Shown: one piece after another, positions 9,633-18,084 of the stretch
Position numbering within the stretch: position 1 is the stretch's first letter
How the letters are laid out: each line of letters begins with the position of its first letter
Assembly: GCA_963728295.1 (NCBI GenBank)
Contig: CAVSKB010000011.1
Coordinates: 558,001-622,000, forward strand
Direction of reading: 5' to 3'
Source of the DNA: DATJKD01 sp963728295
GTDB lineage: Bacteria > Pseudomonadota > Gammaproteobacteria > Steroidobacterales > Steroidobacteraceae
Length of the DNA: 64,000 bases
The notes under the pieces: generated by a model
The model's database searches: none
Seen by the model: the letters and a program-made list of their open reading frames with translations, nothing else
Told to the model about the DNA's origin: nothing
Position numbers and translations under genes: made by a program

Positions 9633-10808
9633 TGGACACGATCTACCTCGACAACGCCGCGACCACGCCCGTCGATCCGCGCGTGGTCGAGGAAATGCTC
9701 GCCTGCATGGGATCCGGCGCGGATTTCGCAAATGCGTCCTCCGTCAGCCACGAACCCGGACGCCGTGCCAGTGCGCGGATCGAGGCGGCGCGCTCGGCCG
9801 TCGCCGTGCTCGTGGGAGCAGCTCCGGAACAGATCGTATGGACCTCGGGTGCAACCGAGGCGAACAACCTCGCGATCTTCGGAGCCGCGCGCTTTCATCG
9901 GTCGAAGGGCGCGCACATCGTGACGTCGCGTACCGAGCATCCATCGGTGCTCGACCCCTGCCGCCGTCTCGAGCGCGAAGGGTTCGAGGTGAGCTATCTG
10001 CGTCCGGGTCCCGACGGCATCGTCGAGCCGCCGCAGGTCGAGGCGGCGTTGCGGCCGGACACGATCCTCGTGTCGCTGATGCACGTCAACAACGAGACCG
10101 GCGTCATCCAGGACGTGCGGGAAGTGGGTCGCATGTGCCGCGCGCGCGAGGTGCTGCTGCACGTGGACGCGGCGCAGAGCGCCGGCAAGCTCGACCTCGA
10201 CGTGCTCGGCGACCGGATCGATCTACTCGCATTGACTGCGCACAAGCTGAACGGCCCGAAGGGCGTGGGCGCGCTCTGCGTGCGCCGCGAGCCGCGGCTC
10301 GGGCTCGTGCCGCTGCATGTACGGCGGAGGTCAGGAACGCGGTCTGCGCTCCGGGACGCTGCCCACGCACCAGATCGCCGGCTTCGGCGCCGCCTGCCGG
10401 ATCGCCGCGGCAGAGATGGCGGAGGAGGGCGCGCGCGTTACGCATCTGCGCGAGCGGTTGTGGTCGGCACTTGCCAGCCTGCCCGGAATATGGCTCAACG
10501 GGTCCGAGCACAGGCGCGCGCCCGGGATCCTCAATGTCTCGATCGAAGGCGTCGAAGGAGAGAGCCTCCTCCTTGCGCTTTCCGACCTCGCGCTGTCGTC
10601 AGGCTCCGCGTGCGCGACCCTGCGCGGCGAGCCTTCGTACGTGCTGCGCGCCCTTGGCCGAAGCGAGCAGCTTGCGCAGGGCTCCCTCAGAATCAGTCTG
10701 GGCCGTTACACGAGCGCGGACGACATAGAACGCGCTGCGATGCGGATCCGCGGCGAAGTCGAGCGGCTGCGGGCGATCGCGCCGCCGCTGGCCGCCGCGG
10801 CCGGTTGA
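9629..10808 (+). CDS. cysteine desulfurase, IscS-like (one frameshift in this sequence)
   Basis: This PLP enzyme takes sulfur from cysteine for Fe-S clusters and thio-modified RNA. It starts MMDTIYLDNAATTPVDPRVVEEM and shows ATEANNLAI, the PLP lysine in LTAHKLNGPKGVGAL, and the reactive cysteine in SSGSACATLRGEPSYVLRALG near the C terminus. The frame breaks at 10315: removing one base in ctg-c-atg joins VPL to MYGGGQERGLRSGTLPTHQ. The corrected protein is about 392 residues, within IscS range. It is coupled to trmJ upstream and to the IscU-like gene downstream. No iscR precedes it, unlike the E. coli operon. Whether it is the main housekeeping desulfurase is unknown. Confidence 0.88.
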
Positions 10809-11203
10809 TGCACGCCGACCCGCGCTATGGCGCCGAGGTTCTGCGCCGGTTCCGCGAGCTGCCGGGCGCGGGTGATGCCACGGGCGACGCAGGCGTGATC
10901 AATGCCCGCGCCGATGCTGCCGACGACGGTGCGCGCGTCGTGCTCAGCCTGCGGATCGAGCGCGGCGTCGTAGTCGAAGCACGGTTTCGCGCCTACGGCT
11001 GTCCGTATTTCATCGCCGCGGCATCGTGGCTGACCGATCGGCTCGGCGGGGCGACGAGGCTCGAAGTCGCCGAATGGGACTGGCGCGAGGCAGCGGAGGC
11101 GCTCGAGATCCCCCCGGCGCGATTCGGGCGGCTGATCACACTTCAGGATGCCGTGCGCGCCGCGGCCGCTGCCTGGCCGGGGACAGCCGCCACGGCGGTG
11201 TAG
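10808..11203 (+). CDS. IscU-like scaffold protein keeping one of three ligand cysteines
   Basis: A 131-residue protein in the position of iscU, starting inside the desulfurase stop (TGATG at 10806-10810). Similarity to IscU is seen around ARFRAYGCPYFIAAASWLTDRL, aligned with the second IscU cysteine segment, and in the C-terminal ALEIPPARFGRLITLQDAV. Only one cysteine is present (residue 65). The positions expected for the first ligand (around GDAGVINA) and the third (around PPARFGRL) have none, and the HscA-binding LPPVK motif is only partly kept. It may be a non-classical scaffold, a sulfur acceptor or a regulator of the desulfurase. The family assignment rests on context plus these short matches. 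Confidence 0.7.
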   Translation: MHADPRYGAEVLRRFRELPGAGDATGDAGVINARADAADDGARVVLSLRIERGVVVEARFRAYGCPYFIAAASWLTDRLGGATRLEVAEWDWREAAEALEIPPARFGRLITLQDAVRAAAAAWPGTAATAV

Positions 11204-11235
11204 AATCGGGCATCGACTCCGCATCTATGAGAGAC

Positions 11236-11559
11236 ATGGCCGTATCACTGACCGATTCAGCTCGCGAACGTGTTTCGAGCTTCCTCCGCGCCCGGGGCCA
11301 CGGCATCGGACTGCGCCTTGGCGTAAAGAAGACCGGCTGCTCTGGTTTTGCCTATGTCGTCAACTACGCCGATGCGGTCGCGGACGACGATGTCGTATTC
11401 GAGCAGGACGGGGTGAAGGTGATCGTCGACCCGGAGAGCCTGCGCATGATCGACGGCACGGAGGTCGATTTCGTGCGCGAGGGCCTCAACGAGGCCTTCA
11501 AATTCCGCAACCCGAACGTCAAGGGCGAGTGCGGCTGCGGCGAGAGTTTCAACGTCTGA
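11236..11559 (+). CDS. iscA: iron-sulfur cluster assembly protein IscA
   Basis: IscA is an A-type carrier that delivers Fe-S clusters to client proteins. The 107-residue protein has the E. coli IscA length and all three ligand cysteines: GCSGFAYVV (about residue 35) and the C-terminal CGCGES. The FVREGLNEAFKFRNPNVKGE segment is typical of IscA rather than ErpA or SufA. The ATG at 11236 was preferred to the in-frame ATG at 11227 because MAVSLTDSARERV matches the family start. It is separated by 32 bases from the IscU-like gene. No hscB, hscA, fdx or iscX follows; ndk comes next. Confidence 0.9.
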   Translation: MAVSLTDSARERVSSFLRARGHGIGLRLGVKKTGCSGFAYVVNYADAVADDDVVFEQDGVKVIVDPESLRMIDGTEVDFVREGLNEAFKFRNPNVKGECGCGESFNV

Positions 11560-11610
11560 CCGGAAGTTGAGTCCGATCCCGACGTAACTGCCTGCTGCGG
11601 CTCGCTTTTC

Positions 11611-11639
11611 TTTTCAGCCGCCCCCGAGCGCGGTATACT
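11611..11639 (+). promoter_or_regulatory. sigma-70-type promoter of ndk
   Basis: TTTTCA at 11611-11616, a 17-base spacer, then TATACT at 11634-11639 (4/6 and 5/6 to consensus). The predicted start at about 11646 leaves a leader of about 100 bases before the ndk ATG. This separates ndk and its followers from the isc-like genes. Confidence 0.55.
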
Positions 11640-11745
11640 TCGCGGCTATTTTCAAAGCCGCTGGTCCTGCCTGCGCGAGCGCGAGGCACGCAGCCGGCCG
11701 CAAACCAACGATCCGGGCGCGGCTGCGCCCGCCACGAGGGCCTGC
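11640..11745 (+). other. long structured 5' leader of ndk
   Basis: This non-coding stretch holds two short perfect hairpins: GCGGCT (11642-11647) pairing with AGCCGC (11656-11661) around an 8-base AU-rich loop, and GGGCGC (11715-11720) with GCGCCC (11725-11730) around a 4-base loop just before the start region. I recognise no known riboswitch class in it. GC-rich sequence forms such stems easily, so function is uncertain. Confidence 0.25.
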
Positions 11746-12171
11746 ATGACCGTCGAACGCACCCTGTCCATCGTCAAGCCCGATGGCGTCCGCAAGAACG
11801 TGATCGGCGAGGTTTATCGCCGCTTCGAGAAGGCCGGGCTCGCAATCGTCGCTGCGCGCATGACCCGCTTGTCGACCGCGCAGGCCGAGGCCTTCTATGC
11901 GATCCACCGGGAGCGGCCCTTCTTCCGCGACCTGGTCAGTTTCATGACCTCAGGCCCGGTGATGGTGCAGGTGCTCGAGGGTGCCGACGCCGTCGCGAAG
12001 AACCGCGAGATCATGGGCGCGACGGATCCGAAGCAAGCCGCACCGGGCACGATTCGCGCGGACCTCGCCTCGAGCATCGACCAGAATGTCGTGCACGGCT
12101 CGGACAGCGTCGAGAACGCCGCCGTCGAAGTGGCGTTTTTCTTCCCGCAATCCGAGATCTGTCCGCGCTGA
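11746..12171 (+). CDS. ndk: nucleoside diphosphate kinase
   Basis: Ndk moves the gamma-phosphate between nucleoside triphosphates and diphosphates through a phosphohistidine, keeping NTP and dNTP pools balanced. The 141-residue protein is full length. It shows ERTLSIVKPDGVRKNVIGE at the N terminus, MGATDPKQAAPGTIRADLA, and the active-site histidine 117 in NVVHGSDSVENA. It sits between iscA and rlmN, the ndk-rlmN order of many gammaproteobacteria, and has its own likely promoter. Confidence 0.97.
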   Translation: MTVERTLSIVKPDGVRKNVIGEVYRRFEKAGLAIVAARMTRLSTAQAEAFYAIHRERPFFRDLVSFMTSGPVMVQVLEGADAVAKNREIMGATDPKQAAPGTIRADLASSIDQNVVHGSDSVENAAVEVAFFFPQSEICPR

Positions 12172-12211
12172 GGCAAGCGGAACTCGCCAGACGTCGACGG
12201 TCAAACCGGCC

Positions 12212-13325
12212 ATGGATACCGCCACCACACGCACCAACCTGCTCGGACTGACCCGTTCCGAGCTCGAGGCGTTCGTCGCCGGAATGGGTGAGAAGCCGTT
12301 TCGGGCCCGCCAGCTGTATGAAGTGGGTGTATCGCCGCGGCGTCGGCGATATCGCGGCGATGTCCGATCTCGGCAAGGTATTTCGCGAGCGGCTGACGGC
12401 GGAGGCCGAGATCCGCGTCCCCGAGGTCATTCACCGGCAGGTCTCGAGCGACGGCACGCGCAAGTGGCTGCTGCGTTTCGAGGGCGACCAGGCCATCGAG
12501 ATGGTCTTCATCCCCGAGCCGGGTCGCGGCACGCTCTGCATCTCGAGCCAGGTCGGCTGCGCGATGGACTGCACTTTCTGCTCGACGGCGCAGCAAGGCT
12601 TCAATCGCAATCTCGATGTCGCCGAGATCACCGGCCAGGTGTGGCTGGCGAATCGCGAGCTGGGCGCAGAACCTGGCGGTGACCGGCTGATCACCAACGT
12701 TGTCTTCATGGGCATGGGCGAGCCGCTGGCGAACTACCGTAACGTAGTGCCGGCGGCCCAACTGATGATGGACGACCACGGCTTCGACCTGTCGCGGCGG
12801 CGTGTCACCGTCAGCACATCGGGTCTCGTGCCGCAGATGATGCGCATCGCGGAGGAAACCAATGTCGCGCTCGCGGTGTCGCTGCATGCGCCGAACGATG
12901 CACTCCGCAGCCAGCTCGTGCCGATAAACCGCCGGCATCCGATCGCGGAGCTGCTGGCGGCCTGCTGGCACTACGTCGAGCGTCAGAACGCGCGCAACGT
13001 GACCTTCGAGTACGTGATGCTCGACGGCGTCAACGACCGGCCGGAGCATGCCCGCGAGCTCGCGGCGCTGCTGCGCGGCCGGCCGGCCAAGGTCAACCTG
13101 ATCCCGTTCAATCCGTTTCCGGGTACGCGCTACAGTCGCTCGCCCGGGCCCGTGATTTCGTCGTTCCGCGACCGGCTCCTCAAGGACGGCGTCATCGCCA
13201 CCGTGCGGCGCACGCGCGGCGACGACATCGATGCGGCCTGTGGCCAGCTCGTCGGCCGTGTCGTCGATCGCACGACGACTCGCCTGGGCGATCGCCTGGG
13301 TGGGATCCCCGTGGTGGTGGCATGA
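12212..13325 (+). CDS. rlmN: dual-specificity 23S rRNA/tRNA methyltransferase RlmN (one frameshift in this sequence)
   Basis: RlmN is a radical-SAM enzyme that methylates C2 of adenosine 2503 in 23S rRNA and A37 in some tRNAs. It starts MDTATTRTNLLGLTRSELEAF (ATG at 12212), and the frame breaks at about 12317: dropping one base in ctg-t-atg joins PFRARQL to MKWVYRRGV. The radical-SAM cysteines lie in GCAMDCTFCSTAQQGFNRNL, followed by VFMGMGEPLANY and, near the end, the methyl-carrier cysteine in DDIDAACGQL. Corrected length is about 370 residues. The stop overlaps the pilF start (ATGA at 13322-13325). Confidence 0.93.
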
Positions 13326-14092
13326 AGAGGCCGGTTTCGACCTGGTTCGCGGCGACGCTGGCGATCATTGCCGCGGTCGCGGGTTGTACCCCCAGCTCGC
13401 CGCGGATCGACGGCGCGTCGAAGACCAAGGCCGCGCAGACCAACGCCCAGCTCGGCATGACGTACCTGCAACAGGGCAATCTCACCGCGGCGCGCGATCG
13501 CATCGAGAAAGCGCTGGAGCAGAATCCGAAGACCGCCGAGACCCAGATGGCGGCGGGCTTCCTCTACGACCGGATCGGCGATGACCGCAAGGCGCAGACG
13601 CACTACGACCAGGCCGTGAAGCTCGCCGACGGCAATCCCGACGTGCTCAACAACGCAGCGGTGTTCTATTGCCGCAAGGGCGACAAGAAGCGGGGCGAGA
13701 AGCTTTTCCTCGAGGCCGCGAACAACGCGATGTACCGCACACCGGCCGCCGCGTACACAAACGCGGGGAAGTGCGCGCGTGCGGACAGTCGCCCCGCCGA
13801 CGCCGAGAGCTACTTCCGCAAGGCGCTCGCCTTTCAGCCCGATCAGCCGGATGCACTGCTGCAGATGGCCGATCTCAACCACGACGGCGGCAACGACTTC
13901 CAGGCGCGCGCTTTTCTGCAGCGCTACATGGCCATCGGGCCGGTGAATCCGCAGGCGCTGTGGCTCGGGTATCGCATCGAACGCAAGCTGGGCGACAGCA
14001 CGCAGTCGCAGGAATACGCACGGCGGCTGCGGACCGAGTTCGCGACATCCGCTGAGACACGCGAGCTGCTCGAGGCGGAGCAAGGTGGGTGA
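13322..14092 (+). CDS. pilF: type IV pilus biogenesis/stability lipoprotein PilF (PilW)
   Basis: PilF is a TPR lipoprotein pilotin that brings the secretin PilQ to the outer membrane. The 256-residue protein has a signal peptide ending in a lipobox (AAVAGCTP, cysteine about residue 21) and roughly six TPR-like helical repeats, for example NAQLGMTYLQQGNLTAARDRIEKALEQNP (start of this segment at about residue 41). It lies between rlmN and rodZ, the conserved position of pilF in Pseudomonas and Xanthomonas. The fimX homologue at the far end of the window points to the same pilus system. Its stop overlaps the rodZ start (TGATG). Confidence 0.9.
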   Translation: MKRPVSTWFAATLAIIAAVAGCTPSSPRIDGASKTKAAQTNAQLGMTYLQQGNLTAARDRIEKALEQNPKTAETQMAAGFLYDRIGDDRKAQTHYDQAVKLADGNPDVLNNAAVFYCRKGDKKRGEKLFLEAANNAMYRTPAAAYTNAGKCARADSRPADAESYFRKALAFQPDQPDALLQMADLNHDGGNDFQARAFLQRYMAIGPVNPQALWLGYRIERKLGDSTQSQEYARRLRTEFATSAETRELLEAEQGG

Positions 14093-14902
14093 TGGCCGGG
14101 GACACCGCCGGTCAGGCGCGAGGCCAGGGACCCGGGGCCGAGCTCTCGAGCGAGCGTGAGCGCCAGGGTCTCACCCAGCAGCAGGTCGCCGAGCAACTGA
14201 ACCTGGACGTCAGCGTCATCCACTGGATCGAGCACGACGATTTCGCCGCACTCGGCGCACCGGTGTTCGCCAAGGGCCACCTGCGGCGCTACTCGACGCT
14301 GCTCGGCCTTCCGCCCGAGCGGCTGCTCGAGGCCTACGAGCAGACCGGCACGCATCCCTCGCAACCTACGCTGATCCCGAAGGGGCGCGAGGAGCTGGTG
14401 CCACCGCGTGCGGCACCGCGCTGGCCCTGGGCGCTGGCGCGGCATAGCCGGGGCGCTTCTGCTGGCGGCTGTGGCCGCCTACGTCGTCGAGCGCTGGTCG
14501 GCACGCGCAAAGCCGCCTGCCTCCGCGACGGCCGCCGTCGAACCGGCGCCGTCGGATGCGCCACAGGAAGTGCCGGCGAGCGTCGCCGCGGCGCCCGAGC
14601 CTGCGACGCAGACGCCGGCAGTCGAGCCGGCAGCCAACGGCAGTCAGGTGTCGCTCAGGCTCACTTTCAGCGAGGACACCTGGGTGGAGGTCTACGACGG
14701 CACCGGCGCCGCGGTGCTCTACGACCTCGGCAGCCGGAACACCGAGCGCACCGTGCGCGCCGTACCGCCCCTGAGCGTGACGATCGGCGACCCTGACTCG
14801 GTAGCGGTGTACGCCAACGGTCGGCGCCTCGCGGTGCCCGCGGCGCCCGCAGGGCAGAGCCTCACCCGCTTCAGCATCGACGCCACGGGCGCCGTGCGCT
14901 GA
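14092..14902 (+). CDS. rodZ: cell-shape protein RodZ (one frameshift in this sequence)
   Basis: RodZ links MreB filaments to the inner membrane. The cytoplasmic helix-turn-helix region is clear: GLTQQQVAEQLNLDVSVIHW and the following FAKGHLRRYSTLLGLPPERLL. The frame breaks near 14440. Removing one C joins PRWPWALA to GIAGALLLAAVAAYVV, the single membrane span, followed by a proline/alanine-rich periplasmic linker and a C-terminal beta domain (SLRLTFSEDTWVEVYDGTG). Corrected length is about 269 residues. E. coli has ispG between rodZ and hisS; here hisS follows at once, with no ispG. Confidence 0.88.
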
Positions 14903-14918
14903 AGCACCGAGGGGTCTC

Positions 14919-16209
14919 ATGACAACCGGTCTTACGCCTGTGCGTGGCATGAACGATGTTCTGCCCGAGGACGCGCCGGCCTGGCAGCGGCTCGAGCGGA
15001 TCGCGCGCGAGACGCTGTCGGAATACGGCTATCGCGAGCTGCGCCTGCCGCTGCTCGAGCGCACCGAGCTCTTCAAGCGCTCGATCGGCGAGCACACCGA
15101 CATCGTCGAGAAGGAGATGTACAGCTTCGAGGACCGCGGCGGGGAATCGGTCACCCTGCGGCCGGAGGCGACGGCCGGCGTCGTGCGAGCCTGCATCAGC
15201 AATGGCCTGCTGCACAACCAGCGCCAGAAGCTGTGGTGCCAGGGCCCGATGTTCCGCTATGAGCGGCCGCAGAAGGGCCGCTATCGCCAGTTTCACCAGA
15301 TCGACGCCGAGGCGATAGGCTTCAGCGGTCCGGACGTCGATGCGGAGCTGATCCTGATCTCGGCGCGAATCTGGCGGCGACTGGGAATCCTGGGTCTTTC
15401 GCTCAACCTGAACACGCTCGGGACTCCGGAGTCCCGGCGTGGCTATCGCGCGTTGCTCACGGACTACTTCCGACATCATGCGGACGCGCTCGACGACGGA
15501 CAGCAGGCGCCGGCTCGAGGGCAATCCGCTGCGCATCCTCGACAGCAAGAATCCGGCGATGCGCGAGGTGCTGGCGGGTGCGCCGCTGATCACCGATCAC
15601 CTCGACGCGGAATCGGCGGGGCACTTCGCCGCGCTGCGCGCGCATCTCGATGCGGCGGGCGTGACCTATGCGCTGAACCCGCGGCTGGTGCGCGGTCTCG
15701 ACTACTATTCGCGCACTGTTTTCGAATGGGTCACGACGGACCTCGGCTCGCAGGACGCCGTCTGCTCGGGCGGGCGCTACGACGGTCTCGTCGCGCAGCT
15801 CGGCGGCGAGCCGACGCCCGCGATCGGCTGGGCCCTCGGGCAGGAACGCATCGTCGAGCTGATGCAGCTGCAGCAGCGGGACGTGGACGCCATGGCACCG
15901 GCCGTGTACCTGCTGCTCGCGGGCGCCGCCGCGGAGCAGAACGGGATCGCGCTCGCCGAGCGGCTGCGCGACGAGCTGCCCGGGCACGGCATCGAGACCA
16001 ACTGCGGCGGTGGCAGCATCAAGTCGCAGATGAAACGCGCCGATCGCAGCGGCGCGCTTTTCGCGCTGATCCTGGGGGACGACGAGCTCGCGCGCGGCGT
16101 CGTCGCCATCAGGGAGTTGCGTGGCGACGCGGCGCAGCATGAAGTGCCGCTCACCGGCGTTGCGGCCGAGCTCGGCCGTCGACTGGGCGCGGCACGGGAA
16201 TCGCGATAG
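14919..16209 (+). CDS. hisS: histidyl-tRNA synthetase HisRS (one frameshift in this sequence)
   Basis: HisS charges tRNA-His and is essential. The class II core is visible: VRGMNDVLPEDAPAWQRLE, motif 2 FRYERPQKGRYRQFHQIDAE, the histidine-binding LVRGLDYYSRTVFE, and the motif 3 region AIGWALGQERIVELM. The anticodon-binding domain ends the protein (ETNCGGGSIKSQMKRADRSGA). The frame breaks at 15498-15499: removing one G joins HADALDD to DSRRRLEGNPLRILDSKNP. Corrected length is about 429 residues, as expected. An essential gene with one homopolymer-type extra base is most likely intact in the organism. Confidence 0.92.
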
Positions 16210-16257
16210 ACAGCAACCGCGAGCGCGTTGCGCTCACCGACTCTGGAGTGTGCTTAC

Positions 16258-16911
16258 GTGGAAGACCTGAGCGATCTGGAACGCGAAGAACAGCTGCGCA
16301 GCTTCTGGCGCGATAACTGGCTGACGATGGTCGGTGGCGTCGCGATTGGCCTCGGCGCCATCGCCGGATGGCGCTACTGGCAGTCGCATACGCGGCAGCA
16401 GGCAGAGCAGGCCGAGGTCGCCTACACCGGCGTCATCGATGCGTTGACGGCCAACAAGCGCGACGATGCCGTGACCCGCGCCGCTGCCCTGCGGAAAGCT
16501 GATCCGTCCTCGCCCTACGCGGATCAGGCGGATCTGGCGCTCGCTCGGGCCGCCGTCGACAGCCGCGATTACGACGAGGCCGCGAAGCGTCTTCGCACCG
16601 TCATTGACGGTTCGCGCGACCCGGAGCTCCGGCAGGTTGCGCGGATGCGGCTCGCGCGTGTCTTGATCGAGCAGTCGAAGCCTGACGAGGCACTGGCGCT
16701 GCTCGATACATCGACGGCAGGCGCGTTCGCTCCCCATTTCCACGACATACGCGGCGACGCCCTCACCGTGAAGGGTGACACCGTCGGCGCGCGCCGCGCG
16801 TACGACGCGGCGCTCGCGGCGGATCCCGAGCAGAAGAGTCTCGACCGGGACTACGTGGCATTGAAGCGCGAGTCTCTGCCCGCCGCGCCCGCGGCGGGAG
16901 CGGCCCCATGA
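16258..16911 (+). CDS. yfgM: YfgM-type ancillary SecYEG/periplasmic chaperone protein
   Basis: YfgM is an inner-membrane protein with a periplasmic TPR-like domain that works with SecYEG and PpiD in handling exported proteins. The GTG at 16258 was chosen because GGAG lies nine bases upstream and the resulting start VEDLSDLEREEQLRSFW matches the family, giving 217 residues. A short cytoplasmic N terminus is followed by one membrane span (LTMVGGVAIGLGAIAGWRYW, about 21-40) and helical repeats. It lies between hisS and bamB as in E. coli, and its stop overlaps the bamB start (16908-16911). Confidence 0.85.
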   Translation: MEDLSDLEREEQLRSFWRDNWLTMVGGVAIGLGAIAGWRYWQSHTRQQAEQAEVAYTGVIDALTANKRDDAVTRAAALRKADPSSPYADQADLALARAAVDSRDYDEAAKRLRTVIDGSRDPELRQVARMRLARVLIEQSKPDEALALLDTSTAGAFAPHFHDIRGDALTVKGDTVGARRAYDAALAADPEQKSLDRDYVALKRESLPAAPAAGAAP

Positions 16912-18068
16912 TGCGCCGGCTCGCACTCCTCGGGCTCGTGGCGCTCCTCGCGGCGGGCTGTGACAAGGACGAGGACGTAGATCCGCCCGCGGAGCTCGTC
17001 GACGTCAAGCCCGCGATCCAGGTCGACAAGCTGTGGTCGACGCGGGTCGGCGATGCGGGTGAGCATCTTCGGCTCTCGCTCGGCATGGCGGTCGACGACG
17101 GTACCCTCTACGTCGCCTCGCACAAGGGCGTTGTGCACGCAATCTCGCCCGCAGACGGCCGAACACGCTGGCGTGCAGAGACAAAGCTCGCGGTCTCTGC
17201 CGGACCGGGCAGCGGGAGCGGGCTGGTGGTGCTCGGCACCAGCGATGGCGACGTCGTGGCGCTCGAAGCCGCCGACGGGCGCCAGCGCTGGAAGGCGCGC
17301 GTGAGTGGCGAGGTACTCTCTGCGCCGCTCGTCGCGGGCGATCGCGTCGTCGTGCGCACGCTCGATGGGCGGATGCGCGCGCTCGCGGCATCCGATGGCC
17401 ACGAGCTCTGGCTGGTTGAAGAGCTGGTACCGCGGCTTTCACTGCGGGGCGCGGCCGCACCCGTCGTGAGCGGCGACGTCGTGATCTGCGGCTTCGACAC
17501 CGGCAAGCTGGTCGCCGTGTCGCTCGCGACCGGCGAGGCGCTGTGGCAGGCGCAGGTCAGCACGCCCAGCGGGCGCACCGAGCTCGAGCGGCTAGCCGAC
17601 GTCGACGCGGCGGTGCGCATCTCGGGCGACGACGTATATGCCGTGGGCTATCAGGGACGTCTCGTCATGCTGTCGCTCGACGCCGGCCGGGTGTGGTGGG
17701 GGCGCGACGTGTCGAGCTATCGAGGCCTGGCGCTCGACGACGACCAGGTATACGTGTCCGCGGCCGACGGCGCCGTCATCGCCCTGCGCCGCCGCGACGG
17801 CAGCGTGGTGTGGCAGCAGGACGGGCTGCACCAGCGCGGACTCGGCACGCCGGCGGTGGCCGGCTCGACGGTCGTGGTTGGCGATTTCGAGGGCTATCTG
17901 CACTGGCTCGATCGCGACACCGGGCGCTTCGTGGCGCGCGAGCGGCCCGGGGATACGCCGATCCGTGAACCGGTCGTGGACTCCGGCCGGCTCTACGCAC
18001 TCGACGTCGACGGTACGCTGGTCGCCTACGCGGTCGGCGGCGCGGACGCAGCGGCCGGCGGGGAGTGA
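16908..18068 (+). CDS. bamB: outer membrane protein assembly factor BamB
   Basis: BamB is a lipoprotein of the BAM complex that folds beta-barrel proteins into the outer membrane. The 386-residue protein has a lipoprotein signal ending LLAAGCDKDED (cysteine about residue 19) and an eight-bladed propeller of PQQ-like repeats, visible as recurring LYVASHKGVVHAISPADGRT, DGDVVALEAADGRQRWKARV and VYVSAADGAVIALRRRDGS units. Length and position between yfgM and der are both typical. Confidence 0.94.
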   Translation: MMRRLALLGLVALLAAGCDKDEDVDPPAELVDVKPAIQVDKLWSTRVGDAGEHLRLSLGMAVDDGTLYVASHKGVVHAISPADGRTRWRAETKLAVSAGPGSGSGLVVLGTSDGDVVALEAADGRQRWKARVSGEVLSAPLVAGDRVVVRTLDGRMRALAASDGHELWLVEELVPRLSLRGAAAPVVSGDVVICGFDTGKLVAVSLATGEALWQAQVSTPSGRTELERLADVDAAVRISGDDVYAVGYQGRLVMLSLDAGRVWWGRDVSSYRGLALDDDQVYVSAADGAVIALRRRDGSVVWQQDGLHQRGLGTPAVAGSTVVVGDFEGYLHWLDRDTGRFVARERPGDTPIREPVVDSGRLYALDVDGTLVAYAVGGADAAAGGE

Positions 18069-18084
18069 CGCAAAGGCCTCGCCG

